A stretch of 64,000 nucleotides of DNA from Bacteroidota bacterium (GCA_021824145.1 JAKALM010000001.1:496001-560000); one strand, 5' to 3'. Positions 26,684 through 35,181 are shown, numbered from the stretch's first letter. Program-made: numbers and translations. Notes: generated from the sequence alone by a model not told the origin.

Positions 26684-28096
26684 ATGACAATGATAGAAAA
26701 TTTGCACGGTGATGTCTTAGAAAAGTTAAGATTAGGCAGCCCTGCAGATAAATGTTCTGCAATTGAATCTTTGATGAATGAATCCCTGGAAACTGAAACA
26801 CTTGAATATATCTGTTCGCTTGTAGAAGACAAAGATAAAGGTGTTAGGAATTCAGTTGATATTATGCTTTCAATGAATCCTAGCCAAAAAATTCCGGAAT
26901 TATTAGTTAAGTACGTCTCATCCCAAAGTATATCAACAAGAAATTTAGCCGGTGAAATTTTATTAAAGATAGGAGACAAAGCAATTGACGCTATGATAAA
27001 CTATCTTGAACGGGGAAATGACGATGACAAGAAATTTATTATTGATATACTTGGCTTGATTGGAAATCCGGTTGCAGCACCAACTATTTTAAAAGTGATA
27101 ACAGAAAGTGAAAACGATAATGTAATTCTTGCTTGTATAGAAGCGCTTGGCAACTTAAAATATTTGGATGCATTAGAAACGTTATTTCAATTTTATGAAA
27201 AAAATGAATTTTATAAACCAACAATAATTGAGTCGCTTGGTAAAATTGGTTCAAAAAAATCTTTAGATTTTATAACCTTAAAATATAATGACGAAGATGA
27301 TTTGATAAGATTTTCAATAATTGAAAGTTTAGGACTAATTGGTGATGAAGAATCGTTTTTCTTTTTGTTATCCGAATTAAGCAGAACAACTGGTCCAATT
27401 ATTTGGCCAATAATAAATTCAATATATGAATTAAAAGAGAAATTTAATTTTGATGTTCCTTATGATGAAGGAACCAAAGCAGCGCTTCTTCAAACAATAT
27501 ATCAAGCTGAACCGAAATATAGAAAAGCTGCAGTATATTTAATTATAGCATTTGATGATGAAGAAATTTATTCTACATGTTTAAGAGTTTATGGGGAAGA
27601 TTATGATCTTGATGAAATAATCAAAAACAAGATGTTTGAAAAACCATTAGCATTGTTATCAATCATTCCTATAATTATTAATCAGTCAAGCGGAAATATT
27701 AGAAATCTTTTAGAATTGACAAAAGAGACGATAGAAATTTATCCAGCCATATTAAAAGAATCGTTGCAAAATCTACAGCGAAGGGATTTGGCTGATGCAA
27801 TATCAAAATGTTTGGATGACCCAGATGAAGAAGTAAGGAAATATGCTTCCGAACTATTGTTTTTAATTGATGAAAACATTGCAGTTTTGTTCCTTGATAA
27901 GATGTTAGAAGACGATAATATTTGGAACAAACTAAAGCTACTTGAAATTTTAAGTAATGTAAAATTAAGTCAAATTGAACCGGCTCTGATTAAGATGACA
28001 AACGATCCTGAAGAGATGATTAGTGAAAGAGCAAAAATAATCTTATCTCAAAACCAGGATTTCCAGTTTGAAACGAAAAACGAAAATAATTTATGA
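26684..28096 (+). CDS. HEAT-repeat protein of the chemotaxis operon
   Basis: 470 residues built of HEAT repeats, roughly ten, seen as the recurring pattern of helix pairs with IxALGxIGxxxAxxxL (for example LIGNPVAAPTILKVI, IEALGNLKYLDALETLF, IESLGKIGSKKSLDFI, DPDEEVRKYASELLF). No signal peptide, membrane span or enzymatic motif is visible. Its last codons overlap the cheR start (ATGA), so it is translationally coupled to CheR and is the first gene of the che operon. Its function is unknown; a scaffold or adaptor for the methylation or receptor complex is the natural guess. Confidence 0.85.
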   Translation: MTMIENLHGDVLEKLRLGSPADKCSAIESLMNESLETETLEYICSLVEDKDKGVRNSVDIMLSMNPSQKIPELLVKYVSSQSISTRNLAGEILLKIGDKAIDAMINYLERGNDDDKKFIIDILGLIGNPVAAPTILKVITESENDNVILACIEALGNLKYLDALETLFQFYEKNEFYKPTIIESLGKIGSKKSLDFITLKYNDEDDLIRFSIIESLGLIGDEESFFFLLSELSRTTGPIIWPIINSIYELKEKFNFDVPYDEGTKAALLQTIYQAEPKYRKAAVYLIIAFDDEEIYSTCLRVYGEDYDLDEIIKNKMFEKPLALLSIIPIIINQSSGNIRNLLELTKETIEIYPAILKESLQNLQRRDLADAISKCLDDPDEEVRKYASELLFLIDENIAVLFLDKMLEDDNIWNKLKLLEILSNVKLSQIEPALIKMTNDPEEMISERAKIILSQNQDFQFETKNENNL

Positions 28097-28989
28097 CTCA
28101 ATTACCCAATACAGTTTTATCGCAGGTAAGTCCTTTTCCGGGCAAAGGTTTAAATAATTTAGTTCTTTCAAATTCTGCTTTTGAAAACTTCAGAAAATAT
28201 ATTTATGATAGCTGCGGGATTTACTTCCAGGATAATAAAAAATATCTGCTGGAAAGCAGGCTGATGAAACGAATTAATTTTTTGGGCATGAATTCTTATG
28301 ATGAATATTTTGATTTTCTAAGATTTAATTCCGGCAATAAAGAAGAGATAAAATATTTGTATGAAGCGATAACTATTAATGAAACTTTTTTTTTCAGAAA
28401 TCAGCCGCAGCTTGATGCTCTCGTAACAAATGTAATTCCTGGAATAATCGCTTCTAAAGGAAGATCGAATAATAAAATTAGAATCTGGAGTGCAGCATCA
28501 TCTTCTGGTGAAGAAGCTTATTCAATTGCAATTATAATTTCGGATCTAATTAAGCCAAAATATCCTTCACTTGATTTTGAAATAATTGGAACAGATATAA
28601 ATAATGCAGTGGTTGAAACAGCTAAAACGGGCATATACAGAGAATATTCAATTAGAAATACGCCTGGATATTATTTGAAAAAATATTTTAAACAAAGTGG
28701 AAGTGCATTTGAAGTAAATTCTGAAATTAAAAAATATGTTTCATTTAAAATTTTGAACTTATACGATGACGCAAGCATGCGAATGATGACGAACTTTGAT
28801 ATAATTTTTTGTGCAAATGTTCTTATCTATTTTGATACAAAATCGAAAATAAAAGTTGTGTCTAATTTATATAATTCACTTAATAATTCCGGTTACCTTT
28901 TTATAGGTTACGCGGAAACTTTGCATATGATTTCAAAAGCTTTTACAGTGGTAAGTTTTCCCAAAACTGTCGGTTACAAGAAGGAGTAA
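28093..28989 (+). CDS. cheR: Chemoreceptor methyltransferase CheR
   Basis: 298 residues. The N-terminal all-helical CheR_N domain (about 25-85) is followed by the SAM-dependent methyltransferase fold. The AdoMet site reads IRIWSAASSSGEEAYSIAI, then IIGTDINNAVVETAKTGIY and FDIIFCANVLIYFD. It methylates glutamates of chemoreceptors for adaptation. The substrate MCP in this window lacks a C-terminal docking pentapeptide. The start codon overlaps the stop of the HEAT gene; the receiver gene follows 9 bases later. Confidence 0.96.
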   Translation: MTQLPNTVLSQVSPFPGKGLNNLVLSNSAFENFRKYIYDSCGIYFQDNKKYLLESRLMKRINFLGMNSYDEYFDFLRFNSGNKEEIKYLYEAITINETFFFRNQPQLDALVTNVIPGIIASKGRSNNKIRIWSAASSSGEEAYSIAIIISDLIKPKYPSLDFEIIGTDINNAVVETAKTGIYREYSIRNTPGYYLKKYFKQSGSAFEVNSEIKKYVSFKILNLYDDASMRMMTNFDIIFCANVLIYFDTKSKIKVVSNLYNSLNNSGYLFIGYAETLHMISKAFTVVSFPKTVGYKKE

Positions 28990-28998
28990 AATACAAAA

Positions 28999-29364
28999 AT
29001 GAATAAAGTAATTCTTGTGGCAGATGATTCACCTTCTATAAGAAAGTTTGTTTCATTTGCACTAACAATGAAAGGATATAAAATTATTCCAGTTTCTGAC
29101 GGAATGGAAGCGTTGGAAAAATTACCCAAAGAAAAGGTGAATTTGGTAATTACGGATTTGAATATGCCGAACCTTGACGGCTTCGAGCTAATCAAAGCTA
29201 TTCGCGGAAATGAAGATCTTAAAGAAATACCAATTATTATTCTTTCATCTTTAGCTGGCAGCGAAGAAGTTCAGAAAGGTATGGAATATGGAGCCAATTC
29301 ATATCTCATTAAACCTTTCGATCCCAAAAGAATTGCTTATGAAGTTTCAAAATATTTAAACTGA
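28999..29364 (+). CDS. Single-domain response regulator (CheY-like, first of two)
   Basis: 121 residues, receiver only. The active site is complete: D9-D10, acceptor D53 in VITDLNMPNLDG, and K105 in LIKPFDP. It is more like PilH/PleD-type receivers than the neighbour at 29375. With no output domain it must act by binding a partner or as a phosphate sink. The downstream gene is 10 bases away. It may compete with the main CheY for CheA phosphoryl groups (inference). Confidence 0.92.
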   Translation: MNKVILVADDSPSIRKFVSFALTMKGYKIIPVSDGMEALEKLPKEKVNLVITDLNMPNLDGFELIKAIRGNEDLKEIPIIILSSLAGSEEVQKGMEYGANSYLIKPFDPKRIAYEVSKYLN

Positions 29365-29374
29365 GGAAGATAAT

Positions 29375-29752
29375 ATGTCATTAAAATTTCTAGTGGTTGA
29401 TGATTCCGTAACAATGCGGAGAATAGTAATAAATTCATTAAAAAACCTTGGCTATGATAATTTTGTTGAGGCGGGAGATGGTAAAGAAGCTTTAGATAAA
29501 TTATCTGCCGATGAAGCAATAAATTTTGTAATTACCGATTGGAATATGCCTAATGTTTCTGGTCTTGAATTAGTCAAAACCATTCGCGGAGATTCGAAAT
29601 TATCAAAGCTTTCTATTTTAATGGTAACAACAAGAGGAGTAAAAGAAGACATAATAGAAGCTCTTAATGCAAAAGTTAACAATTATATTGTTAAACCATT
29701 TACTCCACAAGTTCTAAAAGAAAAAATAGATCAAATATTAAATGCAGCTTAA
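29375..29752 (+). CDS. cheY: Chemotaxis response regulator CheY
   Basis: 125 residues with canonical CheY features: VVDDSVTMRRI at the N-terminus, acceptor D55 in VITDWNMPNVSG, and K107 in VKPFTP. Phospho-CheY binds FliM at the motor to change rotation. The FliM of this window has the matching N-terminal docking peptide. GAGGA precedes the ATG, and cheZ follows 12 bases later. Of the two receivers here, this one has the better claim to be motor CheY. Confidence 0.95.
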   Translation: MSLKFLVVDDSVTMRRIVINSLKNLGYDNFVEAGDGKEALDKLSADEAINFVITDWNMPNVSGLELVKTIRGDSKLSKLSILMVTTRGVKEDIIEALNAKVNNYIVKPFTPQVLKEKIDQILNAA

Positions 29753-29764
29753 GGATTATATCTT

Positions 29765-30523
29765 ATGAAACAAGTTACAACAATGACTGATCTCTTTGAA
29801 AGACTGAACGATTTAAAAGTCGTTTTCCGGTATGGTCAAAAGTTAATTCCAATCATTCAAAGCCTAATAGACTTTATGAAAGAGACTGTACCGCTGCTAG
29901 AAGATATAAATACTTCAATTGCCGATAGTACAAGTAAAATTCCAAAAGCTAAAGATCAGATAAGCAATGTTTCTAGCGCTACTGAACTGGCAACAACAGA
30001 AATTCTCGATATAATTGATTCAATTTCACTCGATATGGATAAAATTGAAAAATCGGTAATAGATTTTCAATCCAAAGATGAAGAGAGAAAGAAAATTTGG
30101 AATAAATTAAAAGAAATAGTTTCAAATAATTCTGAAGCTTTAGAACTTATGATTCAATTGGAATTATTAAATCAATATAATCCTGTTGTTCCAGAAATGC
30201 TTGATACATTTAAGAGAATAAAAAACGGAGTTTACAGCATTACACTTTCTCTACAGGTTCAGGATATTACTTCACAGCAGCTTGCAGCTGTTAATCATTT
30301 GATCGAATCAGTTAGAACAAGACTTTCTTCGCTAATAATTCATTTAGATGAAACTGAAATTAAAGATTTAAGCGAAATGAAAATTGACGTTCCGGAAGGT
30401 TCTACATTTGATCCCGATGCAATTTATACTAAGTCTTCCGAAAAACAAGATGTAGCAGATATTTTAGTAAATAATATTAATAACAAAGCAACACAAGACG
30501 AAATAGATAAACTATTTTCATAA
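29765..30523 (+). CDS. cheZ: CheY-P phosphatase CheZ
   Basis: 252 residues, helical. The CheZ catalytic segment LQVQDITSQQLAAVNHLI contains D167 and Q171 in the D-x-x-x-Q arrangement of the family. The extreme C-terminus (TQDEIDKLFS) resembles the CheY-binding tail of CheZ and the FliM N-terminus. It speeds dephosphorylation of CheY-P and so ends the signal. The N-terminal half is more divergent than in gammaproteobacteria. It lies between cheY and cheA, 2 bases ahead of cheA. Confidence 0.88.
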   Translation: MKQVTTMTDLFERLNDLKVVFRYGQKLIPIIQSLIDFMKETVPLLEDINTSIADSTSKIPKAKDQISNVSSATELATTEILDIIDSISLDMDKIEKSVIDFQSKDEERKKIWNKLKEIVSNNSEALELMIQLELLNQYNPVVPEMLDTFKRIKNGVYSITLSLQVQDITSQQLAAVNHLIESVRTRLSSLIIHLDETEIKDLSEMKIDVPEGSTFDPDAIYTKSSEKQDVADILVNNINNKATQDEIDKLFS

Positions 30524-30525
30524 AG

Positions 30526-32280
30526 ATGGAAAACGAAAACACATATACAATGTTAAACGATCCCGAAATGAAGGAGATTGTTGACAGCTTTATAGTTGAG
30601 ACAAAAGAAATTCTTGAAAAACTTGATCTCAATTTAATAGAGCTAGAAAATCGCCCCGACGATGCAGAATTACTTAACGAAATCTTTCGTTCGTTTCATA
30701 CTATCAAAGGAACATCTGGTTTTATCGGACTGGATAAACTTACAAAAGTTACTCATCGATGCGAAGATATATTGAACAAACTGCGTAAAGGTGAAGCTTT
30801 GCTTAGTACAGATTTAATGGACGGAATTTTAGCTTCTTATGATAAAATAAAAGAACTTTTAGTTTCGATTGAAACTGAATTGTGCGAGAATGTCTCGGTT
30901 GATGAAACTGTGGAAATGCTGAATAAACTAATTGATAAATTAGAAAATAAAAATTCGAATGAAGATTCAACTGATAAAAATGTTCCCGAAATTGCAGACG
31001 AGAAACAAAAAGAAATTGCGAATGAAAATGTTTCAGTTGCTGCAGAAAAAAAACCAGAAGATAAAGATGTAACTAAAAACATTGTAAATAAAAAAAGCGA
31101 TAATACAATTAGAGTTGATGTTGAAAGGCTTGATGAATTATTAAATATTGCTTCCGAACTTGTTCTTGGGAGAAACCGGCTGGCTCAAGTAAATTCGGAA
31201 ATTGCTCTTGAATATGAAGGTACAAAAATTTCCCGCGACCTTTCCGATGCAGCTAAACAAATCGATTTAATGACAAATGAGCTTCAGCTTGTTGTAATGA
31301 AAACAAGAATGGTGAAGATTGGAAAAGTTTTTAATCGCTACCCCAGATTAGTCCGAGACCTTGCTAGAGAAACTCAAAAGGAAGTAAATCTAATAATTAG
31401 AGGCGAAGACACCGAATTAGATAAAACCTTAATTGAAGAAATCAACGATCCATTGGTTCACTTAATTCGTAATTCTGTAGACCATGGAATCGAATCTCCA
31501 GATGTTAGAAAGCAAATCGGAAAAGAATCTGCCGGCACAATTATATTATCTGCTGAACAAGAAGGCAACCAAATTGTAATTTCAATTGAAGATGATGGTA
31601 AAGGTATTGATCCAGAGTTTATAAAAGAGAAAGCTGTATCAAAAGGATTAATTACAAAAGAAAAAGCAAAAGAATTATCAAAACAAGAAGCTTATAATTT
31701 GATTTTCTTACCTGGATTTTCAACTGCAGAAAAAGTAACAAATGTTTCGGGTAGAGGTGTAGGCCTTGATGTTGTTAAAACTAATGTTGCAAAACTTCGT
31801 GGAATAATTAATATTGAATCAGTTGTTGGCAAAGGAACAAAATTTATTGTGAAGCTTCCGCTAACGCTTGCAATTATTCCGGGAATGATTGTAAAAGTAA
31901 ATTCTGAAACAGTAGTGATTCCTCTGAACTCAGTAATCGAAGCATTAAGAGTTCAAGCCGAAGATATTCATACAATTAACGGACACGAAGCTATTAGAAG
32001 AATGGACAGCGTTATTCCTTTAGTTGGAATAGAAAATCTTCTTTATGATAAAACAAAAGAAGACAAAAAAATTTGGCAATATGTTGTTATCGTAGGATTA
32101 GCAGAAAAACGATATGGAATAAAAGTAGATGAACTTTGCGGCCAAAAAGAAGTTGTAATTAAATCATTAGGCAGCTATTTAGGAAACATTCATGGAATAG
32201 CCGGATCGACTATAATGGGCGATGGCACAGTTGTAATGATTTTAGATATAAGTGAATTAATAAATAAAATTTCAGAGTAA
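30526..32280 (+). CDS. cheA: Chemotaxis histidine kinase CheA
   Basis: 584 residues. P1 (HPt) has the phospho-acceptor His58 in FRSFHTIKGTSGF. A charged, low-complexity linker (about 140-185) follows instead of a recognisable P2 CheY-binding domain. P3 dimerisation reads DVERLDELLNIASELVLGRNRL. P4 has LIRNSVDHGIE and DDGKGID plus GRGVGLDVVKTNV. P5 is CheW-like to the C-terminus. It phosphorylates CheY and CheB in receptor arrays. Lack of P2 makes it shorter than the roughly 650-residue E. coli enzyme. Confidence 0.97.
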   Translation: MENENTYTMLNDPEMKEIVDSFIVETKEILEKLDLNLIELENRPDDAELLNEIFRSFHTIKGTSGFIGLDKLTKVTHRCEDILNKLRKGEALLSTDLMDGILASYDKIKELLVSIETELCENVSVDETVEMLNKLIDKLENKNSNEDSTDKNVPEIADEKQKEIANENVSVAAEKKPEDKDVTKNIVNKKSDNTIRVDVERLDELLNIASELVLGRNRLAQVNSEIALEYEGTKISRDLSDAAKQIDLMTNELQLVVMKTRMVKIGKVFNRYPRLVRDLARETQKEVNLIIRGEDTELDKTLIEEINDPLVHLIRNSVDHGIESPDVRKQIGKESAGTIILSAEQEGNQIVISIEDDGKGIDPEFIKEKAVSKGLITKEKAKELSKQEAYNLIFLPGFSTAEKVTNVSGRGVGLDVVKTNVAKLRGIINIESVVGKGTKFIVKLPLTLAIIPGMIVKVNSETVVIPLNSVIEALRVQAEDIHTINGHEAIRRMDSVIPLVGIENLLYDKTKEDKKIWQYVVIVGLAEKRYGIKVDELCGQKEVVIKSLGSYLGNIHGIAGSTIMGDGTVVMILDISELINKISE

Positions 32281-32281
32281 A

Positions 32282-33352
32282 TTGGGTAATAAAATATCAG
32301 CTGTAGTTATTGATGATTCCGCTTTTATGCGCAAATCAATTTCGATTATGCTCGAAAGTGATCCCGACATTAAAGTTATTGGCCAAGCAAAAGATGGAGA
32401 AGAAGGTTATAATCTTGTAAAATCTTTACGTCCAGATATTGTTACGCTGGATATTGAAATGCCGAAGATGGACGGTTTAACAGCATTGAAAAAAATAATG
32501 AAAGATTGTCCTACTTCGGTTTTGATGGTTAGTTCTTTGACTACTGAAGGCGCGGAAGTGACTTTAAAAGCATTGGAATATGGTGCTGTTGATTTCATTC
32601 CGAAGGAACTATCTTACATCAATGTAAATATTATTAAGATAAAAGATGAGCTCATCAATAAAATAAAAGAAATTGTTAAACAGAGGGTTTTAAGAGACAG
32701 ATTAAACAGAATTCAAAAATTAAATTCTAGTTTTTCTACAACGCCAGTAAAACATGAAACCTCTCAATCTCTTCCTAAAATGGGATATGAATCAATTGCA
32801 TTGGGTATTTCGACCGGTGGACCATTTTCTTTGCAAAAAGTAATTCCAAAACTGAGCAAAAAAATTAATATTCCAATTTTTATTGTTCAGCATATGCCGC
32901 CAAAATTTACTAAATCTTTAGCTGAAAGATTAAATGGGTTAAGCGAATTAGAAGTTAAAGAAGCAGAAGATGGTGAGAAGGTGCGAAACGGTGTTGTTTA
33001 TATTGCTCCTGGCGGTTTCCATATGACAGTTACAAAAAAAATGAGTGGAATTGCAACGATTCAAATATCAAAAGAACCATCAACTACTTTGCATCGTCCT
33101 TCTGTTGATGTAATGATCGATTCTGTAGTAAATGTTTTTGGAAAATATACTTTAGGAATTATCATGACAGGAATGGGAAGAGATGGTTTAGAAGGAATTC
33201 AAAAATTAAAAGAGCTTGGCGGCTATTGTTTAGCACAAGATGAAAATAGCTGTGTGGTTTATGGAATGCCGAAAGCGATAGTAGATGCTGGCTACGCTGA
33301 TGTTATAGCATCTTTAGAATCTATACCAGAAATAATTAATAAGGCAGTTTAA
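32282..33352 (+). CDS. cheB: Chemoreceptor glutamate methylesterase CheB
   Basis: 356 residues with a receiver domain (D11-D12, acceptor D57 in TLDIEMPKMDG), a linker, and the methylesterase domain. The catalytic triad is visible: S177 in ISTGGP, His in VQHMPP and Asp in GMGRDGLEG. It demethylates and deamidates receptors for adaptation. The start is a TTG one base after the cheA stop; no ATG is available before the first receiver strand, so translational coupling to cheA is likely. The 80-residue gene follows 1 base later. Confidence 0.96.
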   Translation: MGNKISAVVIDDSAFMRKSISIMLESDPDIKVIGQAKDGEEGYNLVKSLRPDIVTLDIEMPKMDGLTALKKIMKDCPTSVLMVSSLTTEGAEVTLKALEYGAVDFIPKELSYINVNIIKIKDELINKIKEIVKQRVLRDRLNRIQKLNSSFSTTPVKHETSQSLPKMGYESIALGISTGGPFSLQKVIPKLSKKINIPIFIVQHMPPKFTKSLAERLNGLSELEVKEAEDGEKVRNGVVYIAPGGFHMTVTKKMSGIATIQISKEPSTTLHRPSVDVMIDSVVNVFGKYTLGIIMTGMGRDGLEGIQKLKELGGYCLAQDENSCVVYGMPKAIVDAGYADVIASLESIPEIINKAV

Positions 33353-33353
33353 A

Positions 33354-33596
33354 ATGAAAGATAATTTTGAAGAACCGTTGTTTAGAGAATTTACTTACTC
33401 ACAAAGTGATAATAATAATTTTATAAAATCGAAAAAAACCGAATTAGTTGGTAAAGTAAAAGTAAGCGTTGAAGAGGAAAGCCACGACGGCGTAAAAATA
33501 ATTTTGAAAAAAGATTCTAACGATTCAATTAAAGAAATTAAATTTGTTTGTTCTTGTGGTCAAACAAAGTCAATCATTTTAGATTATTCTGATTAA
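33354..33596 (+). CDS. Small protein with a CSCG motif, unknown function
   Basis: 80 residues, charged and soluble, ending the che operon 1 base after cheB. The only distinctive feature is VCSCGQTK near the C-terminus: two cysteines with one residue between, possibly half of a zinc site made by a dimer. The middle (VKVSVEEESHDGVKIILKKDS) looks like beta strands. I do not recognise a family. Tight linkage to cheB argues that it is a real gene tied to chemotaxis. Confidence 0.65.
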   Translation: MKDNFEEPLFREFTYSQSDNNNFIKSKKTELVGKVKVSVEEESHDGVKIILKKDSNDSIKEIKFVCSCGQTKSIILDYSD

Positions 33597-33674
33597 TAAT
33601 TTACAACTGCACAAATATAGCCATCTTTAATAATCATCAATTAACTTCTTATTAAAACCTGCACTATTCTCAAA

Positions 33675-33689
33675 TGGCATTTATTTTGA
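33675..33689 (+). promoter_or_regulatory. Sigma-54-type promoter of the flgB operon
   Basis: TGGCAT-N5-TTGA, close to the sigma-54 consensus TGGCAC-N5-TTGC, with GG at -24 and GA in place of GC at -12. The same words recur before fliL. It lies 31 bases upstream of the flgB start. Confidence 0.72.
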
Positions 33690-33694
33690 ACTGA

Positions 33695-33714
33695 ACCTGT
33701 AAAAGAAAACAGGT
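33695..33714 (+). other. Hairpin just before the flgB start
   Basis: ACCTGT (33695-33700) pairs with ACAGGT (33709-33714) around an 8-base A-rich loop, 6 bases ahead of the ATG at 33721. The right arm holds the only Shine-Dalgarno-like bases (AGGT), so the hairpin could limit initiation. Confidence 0.4.
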
Positions 33715-33720
33715 AAGCAA

Positions 33721-34113
33721 ATGCCAATTTCTACAATAAAACTCTTAGAAGACTATTCAAGTTACTGCGCTGAGAAGAATAAAATCTTAAGCGAGAATAT
33801 TGCGAACATCGGTACAGAAAATTATCAGCGAAAAGATGTTGTATTTAAAAATATGCTTAATGATAATATGAATTCGATGCTGGTTACAAATGACAGCACT
33901 CATATTGGTTCTATACAGCCTAATAATAACGATGAAAAAAGTTATCAAATAATAACTGATAAAAGTAAAGACGATGTTTCTGGAATTAATAATGTAGATA
34001 TAGATAAAGAAATGTCGGAGCTTGCAGAAAATACTTTGAACTTTCAGTTTGCTGCTAAGAAGATAAGTGATTATTACAAAAATCTTCAAAATGTTATAAA
34101 AGGCGGAGCTTAA
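33721..34113 (+). CDS. flgB: Flagellar basal-body rod protein FlgB
   Basis: 130 residues, normal size. The N-terminal rod/hook helix is recognisable (LLEDYSSYCAEKNKILSENIANIGTENYQRKDV), though with Gly in place of the usual NAD/NVDT wording. The C-terminal helix ends in ELAENTLNFQFAAKKISDYYKNLQNVIKG. FlgB forms the proximal rod. It is the first gene of the long basal-body operon and overlaps nothing; flgC starts 2 bases after it. Confidence 0.93.
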   Translation: MPISTIKLLEDYSSYCAEKNKILSENIANIGTENYQRKDVVFKNMLNDNMNSMLVTNDSTHIGSIQPNNNDEKSYQIITDKSKDDVSGINNVDIDKEMSELAENTLNFQFAAKKISDYYKNLQNVIKGGA

Positions 34114-34115
34114 GC

Positions 34116-34616
34116 ATGAAAATTAATTCTAACTTTCCTGGTTTTGATATTAGCGCTAAAGGTTTGAGCATTCAGCGAAAGAGAATGAACCTTATAGCCG
34201 AAAATATTGCTAATGCAGATGTTACAAAAACAGCAGACGGACAACCGTACCAACGAAAATATTTACAAATTGTAGCTTCACCCAATCAATTTGCGAATAA
34301 TCTTTCAACCGAGCAAAGCACTTTACAGATGAATGTTTCAGAACCAGGGCACATCCAATCTCCGGAGATGGTTTCATTTCAATCTGGAGGAACTGGAAAT
34401 GATTTATCTGTAAAAGAAGTAACCGACCAAAAACCTGGCGATATAGTTTATGATCCATCTAATCCCGATGCAAATGCAAATGGATATATTGAAGAATCAA
34501 ATGTAAATATTGTAACTGAGATGGTTGATATGATTTCAGCATCAAGAAGTTATGAAGCAAATTTAACTGCCCTTAATTCTTCAAAACAAATGGTTAAAGA
34601 TTCACTGGAGATTTAA
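34116..34616 (+). CDS. flgC: Flagellar basal-body rod protein FlgC
   Basis: 166 residues. The N-terminal motif (DISAKGLSIQRKRMNLIAENIANADVTKTADGQPYQRK) and the C-terminal motif (NGYIEESNVNIVTEMVDMISASRSYEANLTALNSSKQM) are those of rod proteins, and the length suits FlgC. It builds the rod next to FlgB. Its stop codon abuts the next start (TAAATG), so the 88-residue gene is tightly coupled to it. Confidence 0.96.
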   Translation: MKINSNFPGFDISAKGLSIQRKRMNLIAENIANADVTKTADGQPYQRKYLQIVASPNQFANNLSTEQSTLQMNVSEPGHIQSPEMVSFQSGGTGNDLSVKEVTDQKPGDIVYDPSNPDANANGYIEESNVNIVTEMVDMISASRSYEANLTALNSSKQMVKDSLEI

Positions 34617-34883
34617 ATGAGAATTGATACTAATAGCGTAGGTAACTATACACAAGCTAATGTTAGAAACATTGAAAGAAAACCAAAACTAAATGATGTT
34701 GATGCAAACGTACAAGCAAAAAATACTTTGCCTTCAAATGCAAATTTATCGGTAGAAGAAAAAAATTTTTTTGCTAAGCTTTATCCACAAAGCAAATCAG
34801 AAGTTGCAGACTACCATTTTTATGAAAAAAACGGGAAACTTTCCGGAGTAAAAATTGGTTCTTTAATTGATATGCGAGGTTAA
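34617..34883 (+). CDS. Conserved-position small protein between flgC and fliE
   Basis: 88 residues with no signal peptide and no membrane span. The N-terminal half is polar and probably disordered; the C-terminal half (LSVEEKNFFAKLYPQSKSEVADYHFYEKNGKLSGVKIGSLIDMRG) looks folded. I do not recognise a family. It starts directly on the flgC stop and ends 2 bases before fliE, which makes it very likely a translated gene of basal-body assembly. Chaperone, rod accessory or regulatory roles are all open. Confidence 0.72.
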   Translation: MRIDTNSVGNYTQANVRNIERKPKLNDVDANVQAKNTLPSNANLSVEEKNFFAKLYPQSKSEVADYHFYEKNGKLSGVKIGSLIDMRG

Positions 34884-34885
34884 TA

Positions 34886-35176
34886 ATGAATGTAGGTGCA
34901 ATAAATAATATAATAAAAGATTTACCAGATATAAGTAATGTTCAAAAATCAAAAGAAGGAAATTTTGGTGAAGTTCTATCTGATTTCATTGGGCAGGTAA
35001 ATCAAAGCCAACTTGATGCGAACAAAAAAACAGAAGAATATATTCAAGGCGGCAACATACAAATTCAGGATGTAATGATTGCAGGTGAAAAAGCACAAAC
35101 AAGTTTGCAGCTATTGATGGAAATTAGAAATAAAGCTGTAGATATGTACAAAACATTAACTAACATTCCAGTTTAA
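34886..35176 (+). CDS. fliE: Flagellar hook-basal body protein FliE
   Basis: 96 residues, the usual FliE length. The C-terminal signature is visible: SQLDANKKTEEYIQGGNIQIQDVMIAGEKAQTSLQLLMEIRNKAVDMYKTLTNIPV. FliE joins the MS ring to the rod and is among the first exported components. It lies 5 bases before fliF, the order seen in most flagellar operons. Confidence 0.94.
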   Translation: MNVGAINNIIKDLPDISNVQKSKEGNFGEVLSDFIGQVNQSQLDANKKTEEYIQGGNIQIQDVMIAGEKAQTSLQLLMEIRNKAVDMYKTLTNIPV

Positions 35177-35181
35177 TTACA

